From DASRDU01 sp035560235 (lineage in GTDB: Bacteria; Acidobacteriota; Blastocatellia; RBC074): a DNA stretch of 64,000 nucleotides. Both the position numbers and the translations under genes were made by a program. The notes below the pieces were generated by a model. That model made no database searches. It worked only from the letters and a program-made list of their open reading frames with translations, and was not told where the DNA came from. The stretch spans positions 1-64,000 of the forward strand of contig DATMAG010000104.1 of NCBI GenBank assembly GCA_035560235.1. Direction: 5' to 3'. Below are positions 1-9,147 of this stretch, piece after piece. Position 1 is the stretch's first letter. Each line of letters begins with the position of its first letter.

Positions 1-51
1 CTGCTCGCCCCGCCGATTTTGAATGAGTGACAGCCTCGCTGAGGTGAGTTT

Positions 52-1974
52 ATGAAACGCCCGGCCTTCTTCATCATCCTCTTCGGTCTCTTGTTTTCAG
101 TTCCTGCCGGTGCGGCAGACGCGGCTTTCCTCGTTTCCAGAGAGACCTGGACGAGCGTGCAATCGAGAAACTTCCTGCTCGTCGGCAACGCTGACGAAAG
201 AGATCTTCGCCGGACAGCGGTGCGGCTTGAGCAGTTTCGGGAAGTCTTCGGACGCCTGTTCGGGCGCGCAGGGCTTAACGTCCAGGCGCCGATTCACGTC
301 ATCGTCTTCAGAAGCCTGAACGATTACCGGCCCTTCATGCCTGTTTACAATGGCCGGACATCGGAGGTCGCGGGTTATTTTCAGTCGGGCGAGGATGTCA
401 GCTACATCACGCTGACTTCGGAGCTTTCAGAAACAAGTCCTTACGGGATCATCTTTCACGAATACGTTCACGCCATCACGAACGATAACCTCGGACGGTT
501 GCCGCCCTGGCTGGGCGAAGGGCTGGCCGAATTTTACAGTTCGTTTGAAATTGCGGAAGGCGATCGCAGGGTGCTGCTCGGCAGGCCGCTGGCGCATCAC
601 GTTGCTCTGCTGCGCGAGCACAGACTGCTGCCGCCGGGTCGCCTCTTTGCGGTTGATTACGGCTCGCCTGAATACGGCGAGAATGACCGCAAAAACATCT
701 TCTATGCCGAGTCGTGGGCGCTGGTGCATTACCTCATGCTCGGCAATCGCGGAGCGCGACAGCCGCAGCTGATGCAGCTGCTGGAACTGCTCGGCCGGGG
801 AGCGCCGTTTGGCGCAGCATTCCGGCAGGCGTTTCAGACCGATGAGGCCACGCTCGAAAAGGAACTGCGCGAATACCTCAGCCGCAACAGCTGGCCGGTG
901 ACTTCGTTCACCTTCGATCAGAAACTCGAATTCGATGCGACGCTGCAGAGCGCGCCGGTTACTGAAGCCGAGCGGCAGTTTCACCTTGGCGATCTGCTCA
1001 GGCATGCGGGCCGCGCTGAAGCTGAAGAGTACCTGCAACGCGCCCTGCAACTCGACCCGAACCTGACCGCCGCGCAGGCTTCGCTCGGCATGCTGCGGAT
1101 GCAGCAGGGCAGATTCGCCGAAGCCAGGGAGCATCTGCAGCGGGCACTCGCTCTCGCCGCCGCAGCGCCGGAACGGAAGTCGAATTACCTGGCGCATTAC
1201 TACTATGCCTTCACGCTCAGCCGCGAAGGCGCGGCTGACAATATCATTCGCGGATATACGCCGGAGCAGGCGCGGGTGATGCGCGCTGAACTTCAGCGGG
1301 CCATTGCGCTCAATCCTGATTTTGCCGAGTCGTATCACCTTCTGGCGTTCGTCAACTTCATCGCGGGCGAGCAGCTTGAAGAGACTGTCGCGCTGCTCAA
1401 ACGCGCGATTGCGCTCGCGCCGTCGCGGCAGGAGTATCAGCTGCAACTGGCAAAGCTGTACCTGCGCCTGAGCCGGTTGAGCGAGGCGCGAGAGATTCTG
1501 GCCGCGTCAGCCGCTGGCAGTGCCGACCCGGAACTGCGCGAAGAGGCTCAGTCACTGCTTGAATCGATTGATCGCCAGATCAGATTTCAGGCTGAGCAGG
1601 AGGCACTGCTCAAGGCTCAGGGCAGCGCGCGCACGGCGCTCACCGGGCCGGTCACAGGCGACGAGGATCCAGTGTCAGCAACCCGCCCGACGCTGCGCCG
1701 CCGCGCTGAAGACCAGCGGGTGCAGGGACAGCTCACCCGGATTGACTGCACTGGCCAGGGCGCGACGCTGATTGTCAGAGCCGGTGACCGCACGTTCAGA
1801 TTTCATGCCGGGAGTCTGGACAGGCTGAAAATTGTCGGACAGGCGCAGCCCGGCAGCCTCGGGTGCGAACCGCTCAAAAAGCCGCTGCCGGTCATCGTCA
1901 TCTACCGCGCGGCGGAAGCCGGATCAGCATTTGACGGGGTGCCGGTCACGCTGGAATTGGTCAGGCCGCAATGA
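52..1974 (+). CDS. Secreted peptidase-MA-like zinc metalloprotease with TPR repeats
   Basis: Exported protein of 640 residues. An N-terminal signal peptide ends near the GAADA sequence at about residue 24. A gluzincin-type motif HEYVH lies at residues 136-140, followed about 20 residues later by WLGEGLAEF, whose Glu is the likely third zinc ligand. This arrangement is typical of the peptidase MA family. Residues about 300-520 contain tetratricopeptide repeats (for example YLQRALQLDPNLTAAQASLG), so the enzyme may dock on protein partners in the periplasm. The C-terminal 100 residues are unassigned. The ATG start is preceded by a GAGGTGAG ribosome-binding site. Substrate unknown. Proteolytic activity is inferred from the motif alone. 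Confidence 0.8.
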   Translation: MKRPAFFIILFGLLFSVPAGAADAAFLVSRETWTSVQSRNFLLVGNADERDLRRTAVRLEQFREVFGRLFGRAGLNVQAPIHVIVFRSLNDYRPFMPVYNGRTSEVAGYFQSGEDVSYITLTSELSETSPYGIIFHEYVHAITNDNLGRLPPWLGEGLAEFYSSFEIAEGDRRVLLGRPLAHHVALLREHRLLPPGRLFAVDYGSPEYGENDRKNIFYAESWALVHYLMLGNRGARQPQLMQLLELLGRGAPFGAAFRQAFQTDEATLEKELREYLSRNSWPVTSFTFDQKLEFDATLQSAPVTEAERQFHLGDLLRHAGRAEAEEYLQRALQLDPNLTAAQASLGMLRMQQGRFAEAREHLQRALALAAAAPERKSNYLAHYYYAFTLSREGAADNIIRGYTPEQARVMRAELQRAIALNPDFAESYHLLAFVNFIAGEQLEETVALLKRAIALAPSRQEYQLQLAKLYLRLSRLSEAREILAASAAGSADPELREEAQSLLESIDRQIRFQAEQEALLKAQGSARTALTGPVTGDEDPVSATRPTLRRRAEDQRVQGQLTRIDCTGQGATLIVRAGDRTFRFHAGSLDRLKIVGQAQPGSLGCEPLKKPLPVIVIYRAAEAGSAFDGVPVTLELVRPQ

Positions 1975-2471
1975 CCACGCGGCCCTCGTCGCCCGGATCT
2001 TTTTCTCTCCGGGACAAGCGCCGCGAGGGTGAGCGGGCGCTTGCGGAAATTCTGACTCGCAGATATGCAGGATTTCAGCGCCTGAGCAATTGACAGGTAT
2101 CTGGCAGGTGCGTTAATTTCTGCGCTGTTCGGTCAAAGATCAGTTCAGCATGCAGTTGTTGCTGAGTAGTCGCTCGTCTCGCCCGGCAGCATCATTACCG
2201 GAGCGAAATGACGGCTTCACTGGCTGTTCTTTCCGCCTCACCCTGAAGTTTCGCTGAGTGGTCCCGGCCCATTTGCAGATCCCAACTCAAGTGAGGCATC
2301 TGTGCAGACAGCGGTCATCTGCCGTGCCAGTGACCGAACGGGAATCCTGAGTGCAGGATTCCGAATCCCCTCTTTTCGAACAGCAAACAACCAGTATTCT
2401 GAAGCGGATGAAGCAGCGGGTACGTTTCCTGCCGGACGCCCCTTCTTCTCCATCCCCAGGAGGAGGCCAAT
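1975..2471. other. Intergenic region with a short hairpin
   Basis: No convincing gene. It carries a 9-bp perfect inverted repeat (2341-2349 with 2354-2362, loop AGTG) with no T tract, and a strong AGGAGG ribosome-binding site at its right edge. Small reading frames here have no recognisable features. Confidence 0.5.
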
Positions 2472-3131
2472 ATGCCAGCCCCGCTTACTCTTTCGCGGCC
2501 TGCTCGTCTGGTGACACCGGTTCCTGACCAGGATCTGTATGTCGGCGGACATACCTGCGGGCCGTTACTGCAGCACGAGTTGCTTCAGGCAACTTCCATC
2601 CTCTCACCCTTAAGCTATGAGCGCGCCGTTCAGAGAGGCCTCACACTTGAACGCACACGCGCTCAGGTCAAACGCGGCGGAGTGATCAATGCCCTGCCGG
2701 TCATCAGGCTGGCGCGCCTGATTACCGCTGACCCCAGTGGCTACGACATCTTCGGCCTGTCAGGAATCAACCTCGCTGACAGGCTGCGCCAGCGGATGCT
2801 CCCCTCGCTCGGTTTCACGATGAATTTCCTGCCCTGGCTGATGCGGATTCACCTGGCGATGGCGACGATGCAGAGGTACAAGCATCATTTCGTCGGCAGC
2901 CGCAGCCGGCTCCTGATTCACCGCGATGACAATCATCTTTATGTCGGCGTGATTGACAGCATCTTTTCCGGTCGTGAAGACACTCTGATCGGAGGCAGCG
3001 AATTGCAGCGTCGCGCCATTGAGGCAGTCCTGCGCGATTTTGCCCGCGTTCAGTGCCGCGTCGTGCGAGTGATGCCCAGACGCGCCCGGCTCAATGAAGC
3101 GTGGTTTGAAGTTGTGCGCTCCAGTTCCTGA
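2472..3131 (+). CDS. Unrecognised 219-residue protein
   Basis: The ATG start has a textbook AGGAGG ribosome-binding site 7 nt upstream, and codon use resembles the neighbours, so translation is likely. There is no signal peptide and no clear membrane helix, though residues about 115-135 (FTMNFLPWLMRIHLAMATM) are hydrophobic. The C-terminal part (VQCRVVRVMPRRARLNEAWF) loosely resembles the end of small-molecule-sensing V4R/HNOB-like folds, where a Cys-containing strand ends the domain. That is a weak impression and not an assignment. It is a single gene, convergent with the next one, with a strong hairpin right after its stop. Confidence 0.7.
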   Translation: MPAPLTLSRPARLVTPVPDQDLYVGGHTCGPLLQHELLQATSILSPLSYERAVQRGLTLERTRAQVKRGGVINALPVIRLARLITADPSGYDIFGLSGINLADRLRQRMLPSLGFTMNFLPWLMRIHLAMATMQRYKHHFVGSRSRLLIHRDDNHLYVGVIDSIFSGREDTLIGGSELQRRAIEAVLRDFARVQCRVVRVMPRRARLNEAWFEVVRSSS

Positions 3132-3139
3132 AGCGCCTT

Positions 3140-3176
3140 CAGGAAGGCCGAAGCTGCCTGACCTTCGGCCTTCCTG
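3140..3176. terminator. Bidirectional hairpin between convergent genes
   Basis: A 14-bp perfect stem (3140-3153 with 3163-3176) encloses a 9-nt loop just after the stop of the unknown gene and just before the end of the convergent minus-strand gene. There is no T run on either side, so factor-independent termination is plausible but not certain. Confidence 0.6.
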
Positions 3177-3185
3177 CCTCGCTCA

Positions 3186-4145
3186 TTACGGCGCCGAGGT
3201 GACTGCCGCTCCGCTCCTGTCTCTGACAGGAGCCACTTCGGCGTTTTGTCTGATCCTGCCCACCTGCGGCATCTCCCACGTCAGGTAAAACCTTCTCGTC
3301 TTCGCGCGGCCCTCTGTTCGCTCATCCGGTTCCGTCTGCTCGAACATCAGTTCAGCGATGATCCGGGTCGGCTCGGAAGGCATTGTCACCTGCCGCGAAG
3401 CGCTGGCCATATACTGCTGCCGCTCCGGCAGGCTCAGTTCGCGGCGGATGCGGTTGATGTATCTTTCGCAGTCGCCGGCGACATCTTCGCCCGGAGCCGG
3501 ATCGCGCAGTTCCAGCACCGCGTGACACAGTTCGTGCAGCAGCACAAAGCCCGGATCAAAAGCCGCCAGCACCTTCTTATCTCCGCGCAGAAAATTGAAA
3601 TCAGCGAAATCAATTTCAATCGGCAGCACCTCAACCCGCGTCTCTGTATTCCATCTGATGTACAGGGCCGACACACCCAGTCGCGCAAAAATGACCTCGC
3701 GTGAACGATTGTGGCTTTGCAGGTTGATTGACTTTTTCCCGTCAATGGCCGCGAGCAGCAGTTCTCTCGCTGCCGCCGAACCGCCGACAAATTCCCGCCG
3801 GTCATCAACCGTCAGAAAGCCGCTTTCGTCGAACCGGAGATGGGTAAAGCCGGTCTTCTCGCGCAGGCTTTCAAGGACAATCTTCAGTTCCTTTGCATTC
3901 AGCTGACGACCCGTGAAACTGTTGCGCAGTCCGGGCCGGTAAGTCTGCGAATCCTTCGCGGGCGCAGCCGGATCAGGCGAATCAGCTTCAGCGCGCTCGG
4001 GCACCGGCCTTTCTTCAGCCGCAGCCGAAAGCGCGAGGACAAGAATGATCAGCGCGAGTGCAGGCAGCACCCGGTGCGGATCGTAAAACAGCGCAGCGTG
4101 ATGCGCCGGAACTGCGGCGCAGCGGACGAAACCCGGAATGGTCAT
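3186..4145 (-). CDS. Putative exported HExxH metalloprotease-like protein
   Basis: Protein of 319 residues. The ATG at 4145 is chosen because GGAGGTG lies 6 nt upstream. A hydrophobic stretch at residues 27-43 (LPALALIILVLALSAAA) after a rather long N-region suggests a signal peptide or anchor. It is followed by a Pro/Ala/Asp-rich linker. The key feature is LLHELCHAVLEL at about residues 202-213, an HExxH zinc motif with H204, E205 and H208; acidic residues downstream (GDCERY) could supply the third ligand. I do not recognise the family. It is the second HExxH protein within 4 kb but shares no other visible similarity with the first. Confidence 0.7.
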   Translation of the reverse strand: MTIPGFVRCAAVPAHHAALFYDPHRVLPALALIILVLALSAAAEERPVPERAEADSPDPAAPAKDSQTYRPGLRNSFTGRQLNAKELKIVLESLREKTGFTHLRFDESGFLTVDDRREFVGGSAAARELLLAAIDGKKSINLQSHNRSREVIFARLGVSALYIRWNTETRVEVLPIEIDFADFNFLRGDKKVLAAFDPGFVLLHELCHAVLELRDPAPGEDVAGDCERYINRIRRELSLPERQQYMASASRQVTMPSEPTRIIAELMFEQTEPDERTEGRAKTRRFYLTWEMPQVGRIRQNAEVAPVRDRSGAAVTSAP

Positions 4146-4539
4146 AGCGGCACCTCCGATGATCCAGGTTCAGAGTCACACTTTTCCCCGCTGAGGAAGC
4201 GAAGACTGATGAGCCGGACTCATGCGGAGGTACTCCGGTTCAGGCTGCGAAGTTCCGCCGGACAGGGCATAAAACGTCTCAGGCGAAGTGAAAAAACCCC
4301 TGTATTTATCGGGTCGGCAGCGGATTTGAATGAGGTCTGTCTTTGTTTGGATGAGGCTCGCGCGCGCCATCAAATTCGGTGTAATGCGCCCACAGTTCCA
4401 CCTTCAGACCGGATCGCGGATCACTCGAAACAGCGGGCGCTTCCAGCCGCCGGACATTACCAATGCGGCGTGTTCTGCCGTAGAATCTGCGCCGCCAGAC
4501 ACTGTCACCATCAGATCACAACCCGAAGCGGAGGCCACC
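4146..4539. other. Divergent intergenic region
   Basis: Spacer between the minus-strand HExxH gene and the plus-strand glycosidase. An open frame continues upstream of the glycosidase to 4330 but looks non-coding. A weak promoter-like pair TTACCA (4457-4462) and TAGAAT (4481-4486), 18 nt apart, precedes the glycosidase. Nothing else is recognised. Confidence 0.4.
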
Positions 4540-7284
4540 TTGAAGCGCTCAATCTTCAGTCCCCGTGCAGTCGTGCTGCTGCTGCTCTCAGCGCTGATGC
4601 TTATGTCCGAACTCAACGCACAATCGCCGCCATCGCTGCCGCCGAAATTCTCACTGCCGCCGAGCGGACTTGAACTCGAACGCCGCACGCAGGCGGGGTC
4701 GTTCTTCGATGTGGTCGGACGCCGCGCCGCCGCGTTCGGTTATGAAAACCGCGCGATGGAAGCGTGGGTTTATCCGCTCAAGCTCGTGGATGACTTTCAG
4801 CTTTCATTCAAACTCGAAGGCTATCCGCTCGCCTTCGAGGGCCGCGACATTCAGGCGCGCATCAACGTGCGGCCCGAAGCGACCACGTTCACCTGTTCAC
4901 ACGCGGCCTTCACCGTGCGCGAAACGATCTTTGCGCCGGTTGACGAACCCGGCCTTGTGATCCTGCTCGATGTGCAGACAGTTCTGCCGCTGCAGATCAT
5001 CGGTTCGTTTCGCCCGGCCCTGAAACTGATGTGGCCTGCCGGACTGATGACGGGCAACGTTGATTACGCGAAGCGCGAAAACGCCTATTACCTGGTCGAG
5101 GAATCAAACCGCTACGTCGGCGTCATCGGCTCGCCCGCTGCAAAAGACATTTCGGTGATGCCGTATCAGGAAGAGCCGCGCGATGTGCCAACCCGCTTTG
5201 TCATTGATGTGCCGGTTGAAACGCTGAGGACGAGTTTCATTCCGATTGTGATGGCAGGCAGCATCGAAGGCCGCGCCAGAGCACGCGAGATCTATCAAAG
5301 ACTGCTCGGCCATGTGCAGCAGCTTTACGAAAACAATGTCGCTTATTACAAAAAGCTGGAGTCAGAAACGCTCAGCGTCGCAACGCCCGATGACCGGCTC
5401 AACAAGGCTTTCGCGTGGGCAAAGGTCGGCGTGGACAAGGGACTCGCAACGAGTCCGCATCTCGGCACGGGCCTGATTGCGGGCTTTCGCACTTCGGGCA
5501 ACAGCGAACGTCCGGGCTTCGCGTGGTTTTTCGGACGCGATGCGCTGTGGTCATCCTTTGCGATCAATTCGTATGGCGACTTTGCGGCCACGCGCACCGC
5601 GCTTGAATTTCTCAAAAAAGTGCAGCGCGCTGACGGCAAGATCCCGCACGAAATTTCGCAGGCCGCCGGACTCATCAACTGGTTCAGTGATTACGTCTAC
5701 CCCTGGGCGAGCGCCGATGCCACGCCGCTTTACATCATCGGCCACGCTGATTATTTGCGCTGGAGCGGCGACCGCGAATTCATCAAAGCCAGCTGGGATT
5801 CAATCGTCAAAGCGTATCGCTTCGCGGCGTCAACCGACACCGATGGCAACGGCCTGATTGAAAACACAAGGTTCGGTCACGGCTGGGTCGAAGGCGGCAG
5901 ACTCTACCCGCCGCACGAGGAAATCTATCAGCAGGGCGTCTGGGTAGAAGCGCTGCGTTCAATTGCTGAAATGAGTGAAGCCATCAATGCAGACGCGCAG
6001 CTCGCCGCTGAAGCGCGCAGCCGCGCCGAAACCGTGCAGAAAAAGATCGAAGAGACTTACTGGATCGAGGCGCAGAAGTTTTATGCCTTTGCGACAAACC
6101 TGCCGCGCAGCGAGGAAAGCGACGATGAACGCGACGAAAAGAATCCGGCAGTCAAAACACGGATGAAAGAGTTGCGCGAGTCGCGCCTGATGGATGAAGT
6201 CACGGTGCTGCCCGCCGTGCCGATGTGGTGGCGCGTGCTTGATGACCGGCGCGCCGATCAGATGCTTGACCGCATCGGTTCGGCTGAGATCAGCGCCGAC
6301 TGGGGCGCGCGGATTCTGTCAGATCAGAGCCGGATTTATGATCCGCTCAGTTATCACTACGGTTCAGTCTGGCCGCTCTTTACGGGCTGGGCTTCGATGG
6401 CGGCCTACAAATATCACCGCGCGCATATCGGCTATGATTACCTGATGGCGAACGCGCTGCTGACTTATGACAACGCGCTCGGCTACGTGACCGAACTGCT
6501 GTCGGGCGAATTCAATCAGGCCTTCGGGCGCAGCAGCCATCATCAGGTCTGGTCGTGCGCGATGGTCGTGACGCCGCTCGTGCGCGGAATGCTCGGCCTC
6601 GAAGCTGATGCAGTTCACCATCGCCTGACCTTTGCGCCGCAGCTTCCGGCAGACTGGCAGAACGTGAGCGTGAAAAATTACCGGATGGGTCAGTCATCAT
6701 TTGACCTGACGCTTGAACGCTTCACGCCTGTCACTCGCGCCGCCAAAGCCGCGCCGCCCGGCACACAGCTCACAAAGCTCACGATCAGCCGAACCGGCAC
6801 AGCCAGCGAACCGGCAACCGAACTGCTTTTCGCTCCGGCCTTCGCGGCTGATGCTGAAATCAGGCGCGTCAGCGTTAACGGAAAAGATGCAAAGTTTGAT
6901 GTCATCAACACAGCTTCAATCAGACTCTGTCAGATTCGCCTGAACGTCAGCCGCACGGAAACGGTCGAGATTGAATACCTGCCTGGCACCGAAGTCTTTT
7001 TTGATCGTCCTGCCGCGAAAGTCGGTGACACATCACGCGGCCTCAAACTCATCAGCACGGCGACTGACGCCAATGAATTCAGGATCAATCTTGAAGGACT
7101 GAGCGAAGCGACTTATGAAGTGCGCGTGCGCAGTCATCGCCCGTTGAGCCGGGCCGTCAATGCGGAAATGTCTCCGGCAGGCGATGGCACAATGCGGCTG
7201 CGCGTGGTGATGCCGCGAGCTGAACGCGGCGGCTACGTCCGGCAGACGATTCGCGTTGAATTCGGGGAGCCATCGAAACGCTGA
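4540..7284 (+). CDS. Secreted glycogen-debranching-like six-hairpin glycosidase
   Basis: Predicted 914-residue exported glycosidase. I choose the TTG at 4540 over the upstream ATG at 4330 because a CGGAGG site ends 5 nt before it and the product then starts with a proper signal peptide (LKRSIFSPRAVVLLLLSA...NAQ). The central region carries features of (alpha/alpha)6 amylo-alpha-1,6-glucosidase-like enzymes: GFAWFFGRDALWSSFA, ALEFLKKVQRADGKIPHEIS, STDTDGNGLIENT and PLSYHYGSVWPLFTGW. The C-terminal 200 residues look like beta-sandwich domains. It probably acts on an alpha-glucan or another exported polysaccharide; the exact substrate cannot be read from sequence. A cytoplasmic glycogen role is unlikely given the signal peptide. 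Confidence 0.8.
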   Translation: MKRSIFSPRAVVLLLLSALMLMSELNAQSPPSLPPKFSLPPSGLELERRTQAGSFFDVVGRRAAAFGYENRAMEAWVYPLKLVDDFQLSFKLEGYPLAFEGRDIQARINVRPEATTFTCSHAAFTVRETIFAPVDEPGLVILLDVQTVLPLQIIGSFRPALKLMWPAGLMTGNVDYAKRENAYYLVEESNRYVGVIGSPAAKDISVMPYQEEPRDVPTRFVIDVPVETLRTSFIPIVMAGSIEGRARAREIYQRLLGHVQQLYENNVAYYKKLESETLSVATPDDRLNKAFAWAKVGVDKGLATSPHLGTGLIAGFRTSGNSERPGFAWFFGRDALWSSFAINSYGDFAATRTALEFLKKVQRADGKIPHEISQAAGLINWFSDYVYPWASADATPLYIIGHADYLRWSGDREFIKASWDSIVKAYRFAASTDTDGNGLIENTRFGHGWVEGGRLYPPHEEIYQQGVWVEALRSIAEMSEAINADAQLAAEARSRAETVQKKIEETYWIEAQKFYAFATNLPRSEESDDERDEKNPAVKTRMKELRESRLMDEVTVLPAVPMWWRVLDDRRADQMLDRIGSAEISADWGARILSDQSRIYDPLSYHYGSVWPLFTGWASMAAYKYHRAHIGYDYLMANALLTYDNALGYVTELLSGEFNQAFGRSSHHQVWSCAMVVTPLVRGMLGLEADAVHHRLTFAPQLPADWQNVSVKNYRMGQSSFDLTLERFTPVTRAAKAAPPGTQLTKLTISRTGTASEPATELLFAPAFAADAEIRRVSVNGKDAKFDVINTASIRLCQIRLNVSRTETVEIEYLPGTEVFFDRPAAKVGDTSRGLKLISTATDANEFRINLEGLSEATYEVRVRSHRPLSRAVNAEMSPAGDGTMRLRVVMPRAERGGYVRQTIRVEFGEPSKR

Positions 7285-7332
7285 GCTGCCCGGGAGCGCG
7301 AACGGGACGCGCACGATTCCGGGCTTATTGTC

Positions 7333-8535
7333 TTACAGGACGTGATGTGTGACGTATGAGACCTGAACCGGCACGCTGCCGTTGACCTTGACTCTGATCA
7401 GCACCTGATAAAAGCGCGGCAGGTGCGGCGGTTCGCCTGGCGGGGCGGTGTTGAGATGGCTGATGAGGTCCTTGATGTATTCCGGGCGGGTGACGTATTC
7501 AGCGGCGGCCTGCGTGCCGAACGTATTGATGCCCGCCAGAATCAGCAGGCGGTTGTTCTCGCTCAGCCCGTGCAGCAGGCTGATGACGGCGTAATCCTCT
7601 GAAATCTGGCTCGGTGACGGGCCGTACTGCCTGGCCAGATAGCATTCCTGCTCGCCCGGCAGCGGGCTGGTATTGATGATGGCGTTGACGTGACGGCCCT
7701 GCTCATCCCTGAGCCAGCGGAAGGTGAAATCCTGCTGCTGCGGCAGGTCGAGCAGAAAGAGGTTTTCAGCCGGTGACCCGAGGACGACGATGTTTTCAGT
7801 CTTCGCATCATCCCACGTCAGCAGCAGGCTGCGCTTGAGCCGGTAGGGCTGATGCATGCGGGCGAAGAAATCGCCGAGAAAATAGACGCCCATCACTTCG
7901 CCGATGCCGGTGTAATGATCAATCATCGGCTGCGTGGCCTGTCCGTTCGCAGTTGCGGCAAAGGCCGGAGAGCCGTCTCTGCCAGCGAGCGCATTGAGGG
8001 AGTTGTAAAGCTTCATGCCCTCTTCATAGGTTCCGTGAAAGACGGTGTTGCTGAAGACGACCAGCACCGGTTCGGCCTGCCGCAGCAGTTCACCCCACAG
8101 CGGAGCCACCGCGTGCCGCTCCTGCGCTGCTCTGGTCAGGGATTCGCTGTCACCGTTTCGGGCAGCCCCGCTGGCAATGTCGCGATTCTCGTCCAGATAG
8201 GAAAAGACCGGGACGTAATGCCCCTTCGGCAGTTCGATCAGCACTCTGTCGTGGCGACCCTCGTTCGCGTAATACTCCTGCAATCTGGCGCGGAGGCGGC
8301 CAGCCTGAACGCGAACGACTGAATCCACCCGCGAATCATAATCGCTGCCGCGCCCGAACACCTCAGTGGCGATGACATATTCCTTGAGCTGCTGCTCCTG
8401 CCCGTCAATCGCCTTCAGGCCGACGTAGCGGAGAAACGCCCGGAGGCTTTCCGAGCCGTGCAGGGACCGTCCCTGCAACACACGCTCCAGTTGCTCGATC
8501 TTTTCTTCTCTGGTGACTTCCATTGGAACAGGCAT
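7333..8535 (-). CDS. Putative regulator with acidobacterial DNA-binding-like domain
   Basis: About 400 residues from the ATG at 8535. Residues about 20-100 contain a domain (FRYVGLKAIDGQEQQLKEY ... RVQAGRLRARLQEYY ... VLIELPKGHYVPVF) that recurs at the N-terminus of many Acidobacteriota and Planctomycetota TPR or TolB-like proteins and resembles a winged-helix or OmpR-type fold. The remaining 270 residues are unassigned. They have alternating strands and helices, and VLVVFSNTVFHGTYEEGMKLY, which hints at a ligand-binding alpha/beta domain. No signal peptide or membrane segment. A longer frame reaches 8739, but a good promoter at 8602-8629 argues for the shorter start. DNA binding is inferred. 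Confidence 0.7.
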   Translation of the reverse strand: MPVPMEVTREEKIEQLERVLQGRSLHGSESLRAFLRYVGLKAIDGQEQQLKEYVIATEVFGRGSDYDSRVDSVVRVQAGRLRARLQEYYANEGRHDRVLIELPKGHYVPVFSYLDENRDIASGAARNGDSESLTRAAQERHAVAPLWGELLRQAEPVLVVFSNTVFHGTYEEGMKLYNSLNALAGRDGSPAFAATANGQATQPMIDHYTGIGEVMGVYFLGDFFARMHQPYRLKRSLLLTWDDAKTENIVVLGSPAENLFLLDLPQQQDFTFRWLRDEQGRHVNAIINTSPLPGEQECYLARQYGPSPSQISEDYAVISLLHGLSENNRLLILAGINTFGTQAAAEYVTRPEYIKDLISHLNTAPPGEPPHLPRFYQVLIRVKVNGSVPVQVSYVTHHVL

Positions 8536-8601
8536 GTAACGTCTGAGGTGTAACAACCAACTGCGATTCTTCAACGCGCTGTGTATCAATGAAGTAACCG
8601 T

Positions 8602-8629
8602 ATTATACGCCTGGTAACGCCGCAGACAA
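8602..8629 (-). promoter_or_regulatory. Sigma-70-like promoter for the regulator gene
   Basis: Read on the minus strand: TTGTCT (8629-8624), a 16-nt spacer, then TATAAT (8607-8602). It lies about 70 nt upstream of the chosen start and inside the N-terminal extension of the longer frame, which supports the shorter protein. Confidence 0.55.
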
Positions 8630-8810
8630 GCGTGGCTCAGTATAGACTGCTCCGGCTTAATCAGATTTGCGACCGCGCCATCTTCAGACAGGCAGTCATC
8701 AGCCCGGAGCCAGCGAACCGGAGTTGTTCTTCCAGACAATGGCCTGACTCTGGAGCGGTGCTGAAGTTCAGGCGGAATTGATTAAAGTAAGGGTCTGAAG
8801 GCTGATTGTC

Positions 8811-8839
8811 TTGACCGGGCCGGAACTGAAAAGTAGAAT
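8811..8839 (+). promoter_or_regulatory. Sigma-70-like promoter for the TonB receptor
   Basis: TTGACC (8811-8816), a 17-nt spacer and TAGAAT (8834-8839). It would give an untranslated leader of about 300 nt before the receptor start at 9148. That leader holds two small hairpins (8971-8976 with 8984-8989, and 8999-9004 with 9010-9015), which might fold into a regulatory structure. Confidence 0.5.
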
Positions 8840-9147
8840 GCCCGCGTTCGAGCTACCGCGAGATCCGCTATCGTAAACTGACTCCGCATCCCCTGTATAA
8901 AGATCTTCGGGCAGCAGCATCATTCTACCGTCTCCCGAAGGCAATAAAGCTTCCTGCTGGGATAAGTTCTCTCCTGAATCTGTCAGGAGCCATTCGCACT
9001 CAGTTCATGACTGAGCCTGGCTTCGGATTTTTCAGCCGGGCAGTCCGTTCCTCAGTCAGAAGTCTGCCGCAGCAGACTGAACTTCATCGCAACCTGCGCC
9101 CCGGTTGAGTCAGACAACGATCGGGCCGCAACAGGAGGATTTTAATT

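Noticed and set aside
427..1446. Long minus-strand frame inside the peptidase-MA/TPR gene
   Set aside because: It is a shadow of the plus-strand gene, which has a signal peptide, zinc motif and TPRs; the reverse frame has no features.
4330..4539. N-terminal extension of the glycosidase from the ATG at 4330
   Set aside because: The extension has no coding character, and the TTG at 4540 has a good ribosome-binding site and gives a proper signal peptide.
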